Below are positions 6,804 through 14,048 of a stretch of DNA of 18,954 nt, one piece after another (position 1 is the stretch's first letter; every line of letters starts with the position of its first letter). The stretch is from Syntrophorhabdus sp. (GTDB lineage: Bacteria; Desulfobacterota; BSN033; UBA1163): positions 1-18,954 of the forward strand of contig DYHU01000014.1 in the NCBI GenBank assembly GCA_020724025.1, written 5' to 3'. Both the position numbers and the translations under genes were made by a program. The notes beneath the pieces were generated by a model, which was given only the letters and a program-made list of their open reading frames with translations, searched no databases and was not told the origin of the DNA.

Positions 6804-8564
6804 ATGGCTGAAAAAAAAAGAACTACAAAAGAAATTTTACAGGGCAAGTTGGCAGATAGGAAACGTACCCCTCTGTATCATCCTGATGTTCTTGAAAAAT
6901 TGCGCCAGGAGTTTGAACATTGGAGGAATACAACCGTTCGCGAGGAAGATCGGAAAAATTGGCATGTAACTCCTCGTACCATTTTAGGTTCTGATATTCC
7001 CAGAGAAATGCTCTATACGCCACTCAGCAATCCCGATTTTGACTACATGCAAGATTTGGGTCATTCAGGTCAAGAGCCATTTACGAGGGGGATACATGCC
7101 AATATGTATCGCGGCAGAGAATTTACCATGCGTCAACTTACTGGTTTTGGGGGGCCTGAAGAGACGAACCAGAGAATAAAATTCATGTTAGCCCACGGGG
7201 CTACAGGGTTAAACGTCCTTTTCGACCTGCCAACGATTCAAATGTATGACTCTGATGATCCACTATCCAAAGGGCAAGTTGGCATGTCCGGAGTTGCTAT
7301 TGATTCGGTGGATGATATGGACTTGATATTTAAAGATATACCTCTCGAAAAGGTAACCGTTTCATTGGTGACTCATTATCCATCCAATACGGCGATTTTA
7401 TTTCCCATGTACTTAGCCCTGGCCGAGCGAAGAGGCATCCCTTGGGATAAACTGCGTGGTAGTGTGCAGAATGATATCACCTTGGAAGAAGTGGTCCGTA
7501 GTGGCCCAGAATATATCCCCCCAAAAGATTGCTTTAGGATACAATGTGACAATATCGAGTTCATCAGGCAGAATGTTCCCCTATGGAACTTTGTCACCTA
7601 TAATGGCTACAATTTACGGGAGTTCGGAACTTCTGGTTTGACTGAGATGGCAGTCGCTTTGGCCAATGCGATTGGCACCATTGAAGAGATGCTCCGAAGA
7701 GGGCATGATGTCGATTGGGTAGCGGAGAGGTTAGCATTTTTCTGGTCTCCTGCCAGTGATTTCTTCGAAGAAGTTGCCAGAGTCAGAGCGGTTAGAAGAC
7801 TTTGGTTTAAGATAATGAAATATAGATTTGATGCCAAAAGTCCCAGGTCGATGTGGATGAGATGTCATGTGCAGACATCCGGTGTTTCGCTGATGAGAGA
7901 AGAGCCTCTGAATAATATTATCAGGGCAGCTTACCATGCTTTGGCTACTGTATTGGGGGGCGTTCAGTCTTTACATGTGGATTCTTATGACGAGGCTTAT
8001 TCCGTGCCCACAGAGGAAGCGGCCTTACTGTCGTTGCGAACCCAACAGATCATTCAGGCAGAGACAGGGGTCACGGAGGTGGTGGACCCCCTGGGGGGCT
8101 CTTTCTACGTAGAAGCCCTGACCAATGATATTGAAACGAGAATTCTTGATGAGGTGGATGAGATTGAGAAGATGGGTGGTTATGTCATCGCGATAGACAA
8201 AGGTTGGTTACATAAAAAGATTGCTGAATATTTCTATAATGAAAGGAACATGATCGAGAAAGGCGTTATAAAATTAGTTGGCTATAATATTTATAAAGCT
8301 CCCGTTGAGCTGCCTCCGATTAATGTCTTTCGATATCCAGAGGGTGTGGAAGAAAGGCAGAAGGCGAGATTAGCGAGATTAAGAGAGCAAAGGGATCATG
8401 AGAAAGTAAACGCTGCTCTCACTGCACTTGAAGATGCTTGCAGGAGGGGAAAGAACGTAGTGCCTTACACCGTTCAATGTGCCAGGGTGGGTTGCTCGGA
8501 GGGAGAGATATTTATGGTATTTAAAAAGGCGTTTGGCCTATGGAAACCGCCGGTCCTTTGGTAA
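6804..8564 (+). CDS. adenosylcobalamin-dependent acyl-CoA mutase, large (catalytic) subunit, divergent
   Basis: 586-residue TIM-barrel catalytic chain of the methylmalonyl-CoA mutase family without a B12-binding domain, which is the separate downstream protein. Family anchors are FTRGIHANMY (93-102), FDLPT (140-144), MYDSDDP (147-153), VQNDI (221-225), LGGVQSLHVDSYDEA (384-398), RTQQI (412-416) and DPLGGSFYVE (428-437). By motif alignment, Leu112 occupies the place of Tyr89 of Propionibacterium methylmalonyl-CoA mutase (Ile90 in 2-hydroxyisobutyryl-CoA mutase). Leu139 occupies the Asp117 site of the latter. Arg232 aligns with Arg207, which binds the substrate carboxylate in methylmalonyl-CoA mutase. 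The usual GYH motif (His244) is GYN (Asn270). It would perform a radical carbon-skeleton rearrangement of an acyl-CoA, substrate unknown. AAGGTGA precedes the ATG. The reading looks AT-richer than the Liv genes. Confidence 0.9.
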   Translation: MAEKKRTTKEILQGKLADRKRTPLYHPDVLEKLRQEFEHWRNTTVREEDRKNWHVTPRTILGSDIPREMLYTPLSNPDFDYMQDLGHSGQEPFTRGIHANMYRGREFTMRQLTGFGGPEETNQRIKFMLAHGATGLNVLFDLPTIQMYDSDDPLSKGQVGMSGVAIDSVDDMDLIFKDIPLEKVTVSLVTHYPSNTAILFPMYLALAERRGIPWDKLRGSVQNDITLEEVVRSGPEYIPPKDCFRIQCDNIEFIRQNVPLWNFVTYNGYNLREFGTSGLTEMAVALANAIGTIEEMLRRGHDVDWVAERLAFFWSPASDFFEEVARVRAVRRLWFKIMKYRFDAKSPRSMWMRCHVQTSGVSLMREEPLNNIIRAAYHALATVLGGVQSLHVDSYDEAYSVPTEEAALLSLRTQQIIQAETGVTEVVDPLGGSFYVEALTNDIETRILDEVDEIEKMGGYVIAIDKGWLHKKIAEYFYNERNMIEKGVIKLVGYNIYKAPVELPPINVFRYPEGVEERQKARLARLREQRDHEKVNAALTALEDACRRGKNVVPYTVQCARVGCSEGEIFMVFKKAFGLWKPPVLW

Positions 8565-8611
8565 AGTAAAAAGGTGGCAAAATCCAAGGCATGAGGAGGT
8601 TTTAATACGAG

Positions 8612-9025
8612 ATGGGAGGTAAGATAAAGGTATTGTTGTCAAAACTTGGTTTGGATGTTCATAGTAGGGGGCTGATCACTGTAGCAAAAGAATTGAGAGA
8701 CGCGGGTATGGAGGTCATTGTCATAGGTAATTCGCTTCCCAAGGAGATCATTAACACGGCTATTCAAGAAGATGTGGATGTCGTTGGCGTAAGTTCTCTG
8801 GGAGGGGCACATCTCACGCTGGGTGGTGAGCTGGTTGAAGAAGCAAAGAGAGAGGGGCTCAAAGACCGTATGGTATTTGTCATGGGGGGTGTTTTTCCAC
8901 CCGCGGATGCTGCAAAACTCCAAGAAATAGGTTTTGATGGGACATTTATGCCTGGGGCAACTAGGGAAGAAATCGTATCCTCTATACGTAAGATTGTATC
9001 TGATAAAGCTGATAGATCGCTTTGA
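8612..9025 (+). CDS. B12-binding small subunit of the acyl-CoA mutase
   Basis: 137-residue cobalamin-binding Rossmann-like domain, the usual size for stand-alone small subunits (IcmB/HcmB/McmA2 type). The DxHxxG motif is D15-V-H17-S-R-G20, where H17 is the expected lower axial cobalt ligand (base-off/His-on). The further motifs SSL (61-63) and MGG (91-93) line the nucleotide-tail pocket. MCM-type domains usually have GQDGHDRG where this one has GLDVHSRG. It follows the large subunit by 47 bases and would complete the holoenzyme. AGGAGG lies about 14 bases before the ATG, a long spacing, but no nearer in-frame start exists. Confidence 0.93.
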   Translation: MGGKIKVLLSKLGLDVHSRGLITVAKELRDAGMEVIVIGNSLPKEIINTAIQEDVDVVGVSSLGGAHLTLGGELVEEAKREGLKDRMVFVMGGVFPPADAAKLQEIGFDGTFMPGATREEIVSSIRKIVSDKADRSL

Positions 9026-9086
9026 ATGAATATAAGATGGCCATTCCTTTTAGGATTCTTCACGAAGAAAGAGAAGGAGGTGTTCT

Positions 9087-10493
9087 ATGTTAAAACAATG
9101 GCCGCCCCAATATGATCCTTCTTATATTCCCTCCCCGGATTCCAAATTTTGGTTTAAGGATTTAGAAACCATGGATTCTGAAGAAAGAGAAGAGAAAATC
9201 ATTTTGCCAAAGCTTCAAGCACAACTCAAATATGCCTATGAAAAGTCTCCTTTTTATAAGAAAAAATGGGACAGTGTTGGAGTAAAACCTGAAGATATCC
9301 GATCCCTAGCGGATTTTGAGCAGATCCCCTTTGCCACAAAGGATGAAATTCGCCAAGACCAGAAGGAAAACCCTCCTTTTGGCAGCAATTTATGTGTTTC
9401 TATAGAGGATTTAGCAAGAGTACAAGGAACATCAGGGACCACAGGCAAACCGACGGCTTTTGGCATCAGCAAGGGAGATATGGAACGTATTGCTGAAGCT
9501 CATGCCAGGACCATGTGGGGGTTTGGGATGCGTAAGGAGGATATCGTCTTTATTGGCTCCTTTTTTAGCCTCTACTGGGGAAGCTGGGGAGCACTGGTGG
9601 GGGTTGAACGTCTGGGGGCTGTTGCCTTCCCTTTTGGTGCCGGCGTTCCAGGGCAGACCGATCGTGCCTTCGAATGGATGAAAGAAGTGAAGCCTACGGT
9701 TTTTTATGGAACGCCGTCATATAGCCTTTATATAGCCGAAAGGGCTAAAGAGAAAGGAATGGATCCAGCAAAAGACTTCAATTTCCGGATCCTTTTCTTC
9801 TCAGGCGAGCCGGGAGCCGGTGTTCCTTCCACCAAAAAACGGATCGAGGAAACCTATGAGGGAATATGTATTGATGCGGGTTCTACGGCTGAAATGACCC
9901 CCTGGATGTCTAATTGTGAATGTGAATATAGGAAGGGGATGCATCTATGGCAGGATATTGTCTATGCAGAATTGGTGGATCCAGTTACAAAAAAGAGGAT
10001 GCCCTATGGCAAAGAGGGGGTTACTGTTTATACCCATTTAGAGCGAACTTCGCAGCCCATGATCCGTTTTTGGGCGGGTGATATTTCTATGTGGGTTAAT
10101 GATCCATGCCTCTGTGGACGAACTTATCCCCGGTTGCCAAAAGGTATTTATGGTAGAGCAGATGATATGTTCGTGGTGAGAGGGGAGAATGTATATCCCA
10201 GTGCAATAGAAGATGTCATTAGGGGAATCAAAGGATTTGGTGATGAATATCGAATCATTATTTCCAGGGAAAAGACGATGGATGAGCTTATTATTCAAGC
10301 GGAATATGCCAAAGGAATTGATTCCAAAGTCATTCTTCAGTTAAAGGAAAAGCTAGAGACCGAATTAAAAGTTCGCGGGCTCCGGGCAGTGGTTCAGATG
10401 GTAGAACCTGACCAGTTGGAGAGAACGGAATTTAAGGCAAAAAGAGTGATTGATAAACGAAGTTTATATGATGAAATAATGAAGCGTGAGTAG
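9087..10493 (+). CDS. AMP-forming acyl-CoA ligase, phenylacetate-CoA ligase (PaaK)-like
   Basis: 468-residue adenylate-forming enzyme of the PaaK subgroup. The phosphate loop is GTSGTTGKP (114-122), the hinge region is YGRADDMFVVRGENVYPSAI, and the C-terminal catalytic Lys is probably in TEFKAKRVID. Cys-rich spots NCECEY and PCLCGR are typical of PaaK-like ligases. It would convert a carboxylic acid, ATP and CoA to acyl-CoA, AMP and PPi. It has a good ribosome site (GAAGGAGGTG) and lies 61 bases after the B12 subunit, so it is probably in the same operon. A PaaK-like ligase beside the two mutase genes is reminiscent of the 2-hydroxyisobutyryl-CoA ligase/mutase cluster of Aquincola, so the ligase probably makes the mutase substrate. 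The true substrate is not readable here. Confidence 0.9.
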   Translation: MLKQWPPQYDPSYIPSPDSKFWFKDLETMDSEEREEKIILPKLQAQLKYAYEKSPFYKKKWDSVGVKPEDIRSLADFEQIPFATKDEIRQDQKENPPFGSNLCVSIEDLARVQGTSGTTGKPTAFGISKGDMERIAEAHARTMWGFGMRKEDIVFIGSFFSLYWGSWGALVGVERLGAVAFPFGAGVPGQTDRAFEWMKEVKPTVFYGTPSYSLYIAERAKEKGMDPAKDFNFRILFFSGEPGAGVPSTKKRIEETYEGICIDAGSTAEMTPWMSNCECEYRKGMHLWQDIVYAELVDPVTKKRMPYGKEGVTVYTHLERTSQPMIRFWAGDISMWVNDPCLCGRTYPRLPKGIYGRADDMFVVRGENVYPSAIEDVIRGIKGFGDEYRIIISREKTMDELIIQAEYAKGIDSKVILQLKEKLETELKVRGLRAVVQMVEPDQLERTEFKAKRVIDKRSLYDEIMKRE

Positions 10494-10768
10494 GAAAAGG
10501 ATCCGAGCGAGTGGCGGAGTATAATTTGATTTATTATTGTGATGGGTTCAATTTTAAATGGTATAATGAGTTTTGAAACAGAATTGGCAGATAAAATTTG
10601 TGCCTGTGTGCCTTGACAGGCTTTTTATGGTGTGGTAAGAAGGGTTCAATTTGGCAAAATTAAAGATCGAAGGAGGTGAGGTATTTCAATAGGGAATAAT
10701 GGTGAAGAGACAAGATATGAAGAGAGATTTACTATTTTACAAAACTTACTGAAAGGAGGAGTGAGCCA
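10494..10768. other. 275-base gap with candidate promoters before dctP
   Basis: No convincing gene. It holds a perfect TATAAT at 10562-10567 with a weak TTGTGA 19 bases upstream, and a perfect TTGACA at 10613-10618. The 11-base word GGGTTCAATTT occurs twice (10544-10554, 10642-10652). A strong but apparently orphan Shine-Dalgarno, GAAGGAGGTGAG, lies at about 10669-10680. A 17-codon frame at 10699-10752 ends right at the dctP ribosome site. Confidence 0.5.
10613..10641 (+). promoter_or_regulatory. candidate sigma70-type promoter for the TRAP genes
   Basis: A perfect TTGACA (10613-10618), a 17-base spacer and TAAGAA (10636-10641, only 3 of 6 match). It would give a leader of about 120 bases before dctP. 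Alone it is weak evidence, but position and spacing are right for separate control of the importer. Confidence 0.35.
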
Positions 10769-11851
10769 ATGAAGATGAAGCACTTAGTCTCTATTTTGGT
10801 AATTGTATTGGCAATAGGTTTGGCGACCAGTGCCTTTGCCCAGACTAAATTTAAATTACGGGCAGGTAGCACATGGACACCTGCAATAAACTTAATCGAT
10901 TCTGATCGATACTTTTGCAAGATCGTCAATGAGATGAGTGGCGGGCAGCTTGTTATAACCCATCACCCTGCGGGTGAGATTGTCCCAGCTTTCGAATTGT
11001 TTGACGCTGTGTCAAAGGGGGCCCTTGAAGGTGGTTTCGAGTGGCCCAGTTATTGGGCAGGCAAAAACTCTGCTTTTGACTTATTGGGTTCGGTCAACTT
11101 CTGGTTTACCCCTGCTGATTACTACACCTGGGTTTATCATGGTGGTGGTCTGGCATTGATACGGGAAATGTTCGCCAGATATAATATCCACTATATCCCT
11201 ACGGGAATGACTCCTTCGGAATCTGGTTTCCGCACAAACAAGCCTATTCGGTCTCTCGCAGATTACAAAGGTATGACCTTGAGAACACCCCTCTCACAGA
11301 CGATGTGGATTCTTGAACAGATTGGAGCGAAGCCTGTCAAGCTTCCCGGTGGTGAAATCTATATGGCCCTTAAATTAGGAACCATAGATGGTGCTGAGTT
11401 CTCAAACGTGAGCTGCGACTGGGGAATGAAATTCCAGGAGGTGACCAAGTACTGGAATGTCCCCTGTTGGTTCCAGCCTGCTTCACTATTGGGGTTAATG
11501 ATCAATATGGATGCCTGGAAGAAATTACCACCTGATCTGCAGGTTATTATGGAAGAGGCCGGCAAGGCAACTGTACTCTGGAGCAATGGCCATTGGAACT
11601 GGTTGGATATTGCAGGGACGGAAAACTTCAAAAAGGCGGGCCACACAATCACCAAGCTAAGTAAAGAAGATTTAGCTAAGTTGGAGGGATTTTCTATAAA
11701 ATTTATGGAGATGGAAGCTGCCAAGAATCCAGATTATAAGAAGATTTTAAAGTCCATGATGACCTATTTTAAAGGTTATGCCGCTGTCCGTGATTGGCAG
11801 GGAGAGTGGGCTTTTGGACGTAACCCAACTATCTATCCAAAGGTTGATTAG
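10769..11851 (+). CDS. dctP: TRAP transporter substrate-binding protein (DctP family)
   Basis: 360-residue periplasmic receptor of a tripartite ATP-independent importer. Signal peptide: MKMK, hydrophobic to about residue 20, cleavage near TSAFA-Q (20-25). Family features are the ligand-clamping Arg in GMTLRTP (R172) and EIYMALKLGTIDGAEF further on, where DctP proteins carry the xxALxxGxxDG signature. It has a very strong ribosome site (GAAAGGAGGAGTGAG). It captures an organic acid anion for the membrane subunits encoded downstream. Its place directly after the mutase/ligase genes suggests it imports the ligase substrate, though this is inference. Trp and Tyr are frequent in the region 92-125, which could suit a hydrophobic ligand. 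Confidence 0.92.
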   Translation: MKMKHLVSILVIVLAIGLATSAFAQTKFKLRAGSTWTPAINLIDSDRYFCKIVNEMSGGQLVITHHPAGEIVPAFELFDAVSKGALEGGFEWPSYWAGKNSAFDLLGSVNFWFTPADYYTWVYHGGGLALIREMFARYNIHYIPTGMTPSESGFRTNKPIRSLADYKGMTLRTPLSQTMWILEQIGAKPVKLPGGEIYMALKLGTIDGAEFSNVSCDWGMKFQEVTKYWNVPCWFQPASLLGLMINMDAWKKLPPDLQVIMEEAGKATVLWSNGHWNWLDIAGTENFKKAGHTITKLSKEDLAKLEGFSIKFMEMEAAKNPDYKKILKSMMTYFKGYAAVRDWQGEWAFGRNPTIYPKVD

Positions 11852-11911
11852 ATTCTAACACGTAAAGTCTGAGAATTTTCTTCTAACACTTTGAAGGTTC
11901 TCCTTAAAAAA

Positions 11912-12008
11912 CTCCCCTCCCTCGGCGGGAGGGGATTAAGGGGAGGGGGGACCAAATCCCTTTTATCCACCCCCACCCGCACCCTCCCCCGTCAAAGGGG
12001 GAGGGGAA
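11912..12008. repeat. compound C-rich/G-rich hairpin repeat (copy 2 plus an inverted variant)
   Basis: First hairpin: CCCCTCCC/GGGAGGGG, 8 bp with a 5-base loop (11914-11934), then ATTAAGGGGAGGGGGG. Second: CCCTCCCCC/GGGGGAGGG, 9 bp with a 6-base loop (11982-12005), ending GGGGAAT. The second matches the layout of 20-60 in the same orientation, and the first looks like the same family reversed. The G-run of the first unit can also pair with the C-run before the second, giving a larger nested fold. Confidence 0.6.
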
Positions 12009-12056
12009 TAACTTAAGTAAATTTCAAATATGTTTGTTTAGTATTTGGAAAGATCT

Positions 12057-12093
12057 CCCACACTACCCTTCCCCTTTTGGAGGGTGGTGTGGG
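12057..12093. repeat. 13-bp hairpin upstream of dctQ
   Basis: CCCACACTACCCT pairs with AGGGTGGTGTGGG over 13 positions with one G-T pair, around an 11-base loop. It ends 8 bases before the dctQ Shine-Dalgarno, close enough to influence ribosome access. No T-tract follows. Confidence 0.6.
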
Positions 12094-12114
12094 GGTATGG
12101 AAGGAGGTTAAGCC

Positions 12115-12621
12115 ATCCGAACTATTCTAAAAATTGTTGATAATATCAGCGAATGGACAGGACGGATATGGGCGTGGGTTGTTGTTTTCATCACAGTGAT
12201 TATAGTGTATGAGGTGATTTCCAGAAGACTGTTCCATTCCCCTCATGTTTGGACTTTTGAAGTAGTTACTTTTTTATTTTCTATTCATTTCATGATGGTG
12301 GCTGCCTACACTCTTCTGTATGGTGAACACGTATCCGTAGATTTAATTTATTCCCATCTTTCCCGGCGATGGCAAGCTTTAATTGATGTTGTAAGTTACC
12401 TCATCTTTTTCTTCCCATTTGTTTTTATCTTGGTCATAGCGGGGTCCCAATATGCTGCCGCTTCCTGGGCGACGGGAGAAAGGACCCTCACCGCAAGGCT
12501 GCCTTTAGTCATGCCAGCCATGAAGACGTTGATACCTATAGCGTCTTTTCTTCTTCTGCTTCAAGGTCTGTCCCACTTTGTGCGAAGCCTATTGCTTATC
12601 ATTCGAGGGAGGGAACTATGA
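12115..12621 (+). CDS. dctQ: TRAP transporter small permease (DctQ family), apparent ATC start
   Basis: Small membrane subunit with four hydrophobic segments. The first in-frame GTG at 12196 lies inside the first membrane helix. Upstream, the open frame encodes IRTILKIVDNISEWTGRIWA, a typical DctQ N-terminus. The frame opens after TAA at 12109-12111 and contains no ATG, GTG or TTG before 12196. The codon at 12115 is ATC, exactly 7 bases after a strong AAGGAGG, where the start should be. From 12115 the protein is 168 aa, a normal DctQ length. Either AUC is used as a rare start, or the ATG has been lost by mutation or sequencing error. An in-frame ATG at 12097 is followed by the TAA after four codons. 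The stop overlaps the dctM ATG (ATGA), showing coupling to dctM. Confidence 0.8.
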   Translation: MRTILKIVDNISEWTGRIWAWVVVFITVIIVYEVISRRLFHSPHVWTFEVVTFLFSIHFMMVAAYTLLYGEHVSVDLIYSHLSRRWQALIDVVSYLIFFFPFVFILVIAGSQYAAASWATGERTLTARLPLVMPAMKTLIPIASFLLLLQGLSHFVRSLLLIIRGREL

Positions 12622-13949
12622 TCGCAGACCTCAGTCCTACCCTGATGGCAAGCTTGATGCTGGTCCTTCTTATAATAGCGATTATGTTCGGGCATCCCAT
12701 CGCCTTTGTCTTTGGGGGGCTGGCGGTTATATTTGGTCTAATCTTGCGGGGTCCGGCTGTTTTCTTCTTGTTCACCAGCCAGACCATGGGCGTAATGGAC
12801 AGCTGGCTCCTTGTTGCCATCACTATGTTTATCTTTATGGCAAATCTGCTGGTTGGATCTGGTATTGCTGACGCCCTCTTTGAGTCCCTCCGCTACCTCG
12901 TGGGTCCTTTAAAGGGGGGAGTGGCAATAGCAGTGATATTGGTAAGTACAATTCTTGCCGCCTGCACGGGGGTTGTAGGCGCCTCTGTAGTGTCTATGGG
13001 ACTTGCTGCTTTGCCAGTGATGCTCAAATATGGATATGACAAGGGTTTAGCGGCGGGAACGATTTGTGCCGGCGGTACACTCGGTATCCTTATTCCGCCG
13101 AGCATAATGATGATCGCTCTAGCAGAATTGTCAGGACTGTCAGCCGGCAAGTTGCTCATTGGTGGCATCTTTCCAGGGCTCGTACTTTCAACACTATACG
13201 TGGCATATATCGGAATAACATGCGGCAGGCGACCGGAAATGGGCCCTGCCCTATCTTTGGAGGAAAGAGCAGCTGTACCGGTAAGGAAGAGACTAATTGG
13301 AGCAGCCCAATCGCTGCTACCGCCCGGCGTGCTTATCCTTAGCGTGCTGGGTATCATCTTTACTGGGATAGCTACTCCTACCGAAGCTTCTGCTGTTGGA
13401 GCTTTCATAGCTTTCCTGATGACATTCATTTACCGCCGATTTAGTTTGAGGATGTTGAGAGACGCTCTCATGTCCACGGCGAAGACCGTGTGCATGGTGA
13501 TGATCATCATAGTGGCGACAAACTGCTATACCGCGGTATTTCTTGACCTCGGCGGCGGTAAGGTTTTGAAGGATTTCATGTTGGGGTTGGGCTTAGGCAG
13601 GTGGGGTGCCTTTTTCATCATGATGCTTATCATTTTCATCCTCGGCATGCCCATTGAGTGGGTGGGCATAATTTATCTTGTCATGCCCATTTTTCTACCG
13701 GTAGCTACTGAACTTGGTTTTGACCCTCTCTGGTTTACGATATGCGTTGCCGTTAACTTACAAAATGCCTTCATATCACCACCCGCTGGCGCTTCCATGT
13801 TCTATCTCCAAGGGATCGCCAAGGGAAGCTTGACCACGGCGGATATTTTCAGGGGAGTGTGGCCCTTCGTAGGACTCCAGCTCATTGGCCTGGCTATTTG
13901 TATCGCCTTCCCATCGATGGTACTATATCTCCCCAATTTGATTAAATGA
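12618..13949 (+). CDS. dctM: TRAP transporter large permease (DctM family)
   Basis: 443-residue polytopic membrane protein, typical DctM length, carrying the sodium-coupled translocation path. Hydrophobic segments run from start to end. Recognisable family stretches are MFGHPIAFVFGG near residue 20, GTLGILIPPSIMMI near 154-167, GIATPTEASAVGAF in the middle, and NLQNAFISPPAGASMFYL near the C-terminus. The ATG overlaps the dctQ stop by four bases. With DctP and DctQ it makes a complete secondary importer for a carboxylate. The gene ends 99 bases before the convergent oxidase gene, with no clear terminator between them. Confidence 0.95.
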   Translation: MIADLSPTLMASLMLVLLIIAIMFGHPIAFVFGGLAVIFGLILRGPAVFFLFTSQTMGVMDSWLLVAITMFIFMANLLVGSGIADALFESLRYLVGPLKGGVAIAVILVSTILAACTGVVGASVVSMGLAALPVMLKYGYDKGLAAGTICAGGTLGILIPPSIMMIALAELSGLSAGKLLIGGIFPGLVLSTLYVAYIGITCGRRPEMGPALSLEERAAVPVRKRLIGAAQSLLPPGVLILSVLGIIFTGIATPTEASAVGAFIAFLMTFIYRRFSLRMLRDALMSTAKTVCMVMIIIVATNCYTAVFLDLGGGKVLKDFMLGLGLGRWGAFFIMMLIIFILGMPIEWVGIIYLVMPIFLPVATELGFDPLWFTICVAVNLQNAFISPPAGASMFYLQGIAKGSLTTADIFRGVWPFVGLQLIGLAICIAFPSMVLYLPNLIK

Positions 13950-14048
13950 ATCCTAAGTTGAGCGATTTTTTGTTGCTGCATGAAAATTTCAAATTTCTAA
14001 TCCTAAGACGCTAAATCAATCAATTATTCTGGATATTGAACATTCACA

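Larger units (their letters stand above)
11852..12114. other. 263-base dctP-dctQ spacer with three hairpins
   Basis: Non-coding spacer, unusually long for TRAP genes. It contains three GC-rich hairpins (11914-11934, 11982-12005, 12057-12093) and ends in the dctQ ribosome site AAGGAGG (12101-12107). None is followed by a clear U-tract. It would lie inside a dctPQM transcript and could stabilise the dctP 3' end or dampen expression of the permease genes. Confidence 0.6.

Noticed and set aside
6804..9025. Naming the mutase as ordinary methylmalonyl-CoA mutase or as 2-hydroxyisobutyryl-CoA mutase
   Set aside because: Pocket positions (Leu112, Leu139, Arg232, Asn270) do not match either characterised set, so a specific name would overstate the evidence.
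10699..10752. 17-aa peptide gene before dctP
   Set aside because: No well-spaced ribosome site, no recognisable pattern; kept only as part of a low-scored observation.
11914..12005. Hairpins after dctP as rho-independent terminators
   Set aside because: Stems are strong but neither is followed by a run of T on the + strand; dctQM would otherwise lack an obvious promoter.
12893..13429. 178-codon minus-strand frame inside dctM
   Set aside because: Mirror of the hydrophobic DctM coding strand, low-complexity Ser/Pro/Thr-rich translation, no ribosome site or family match.
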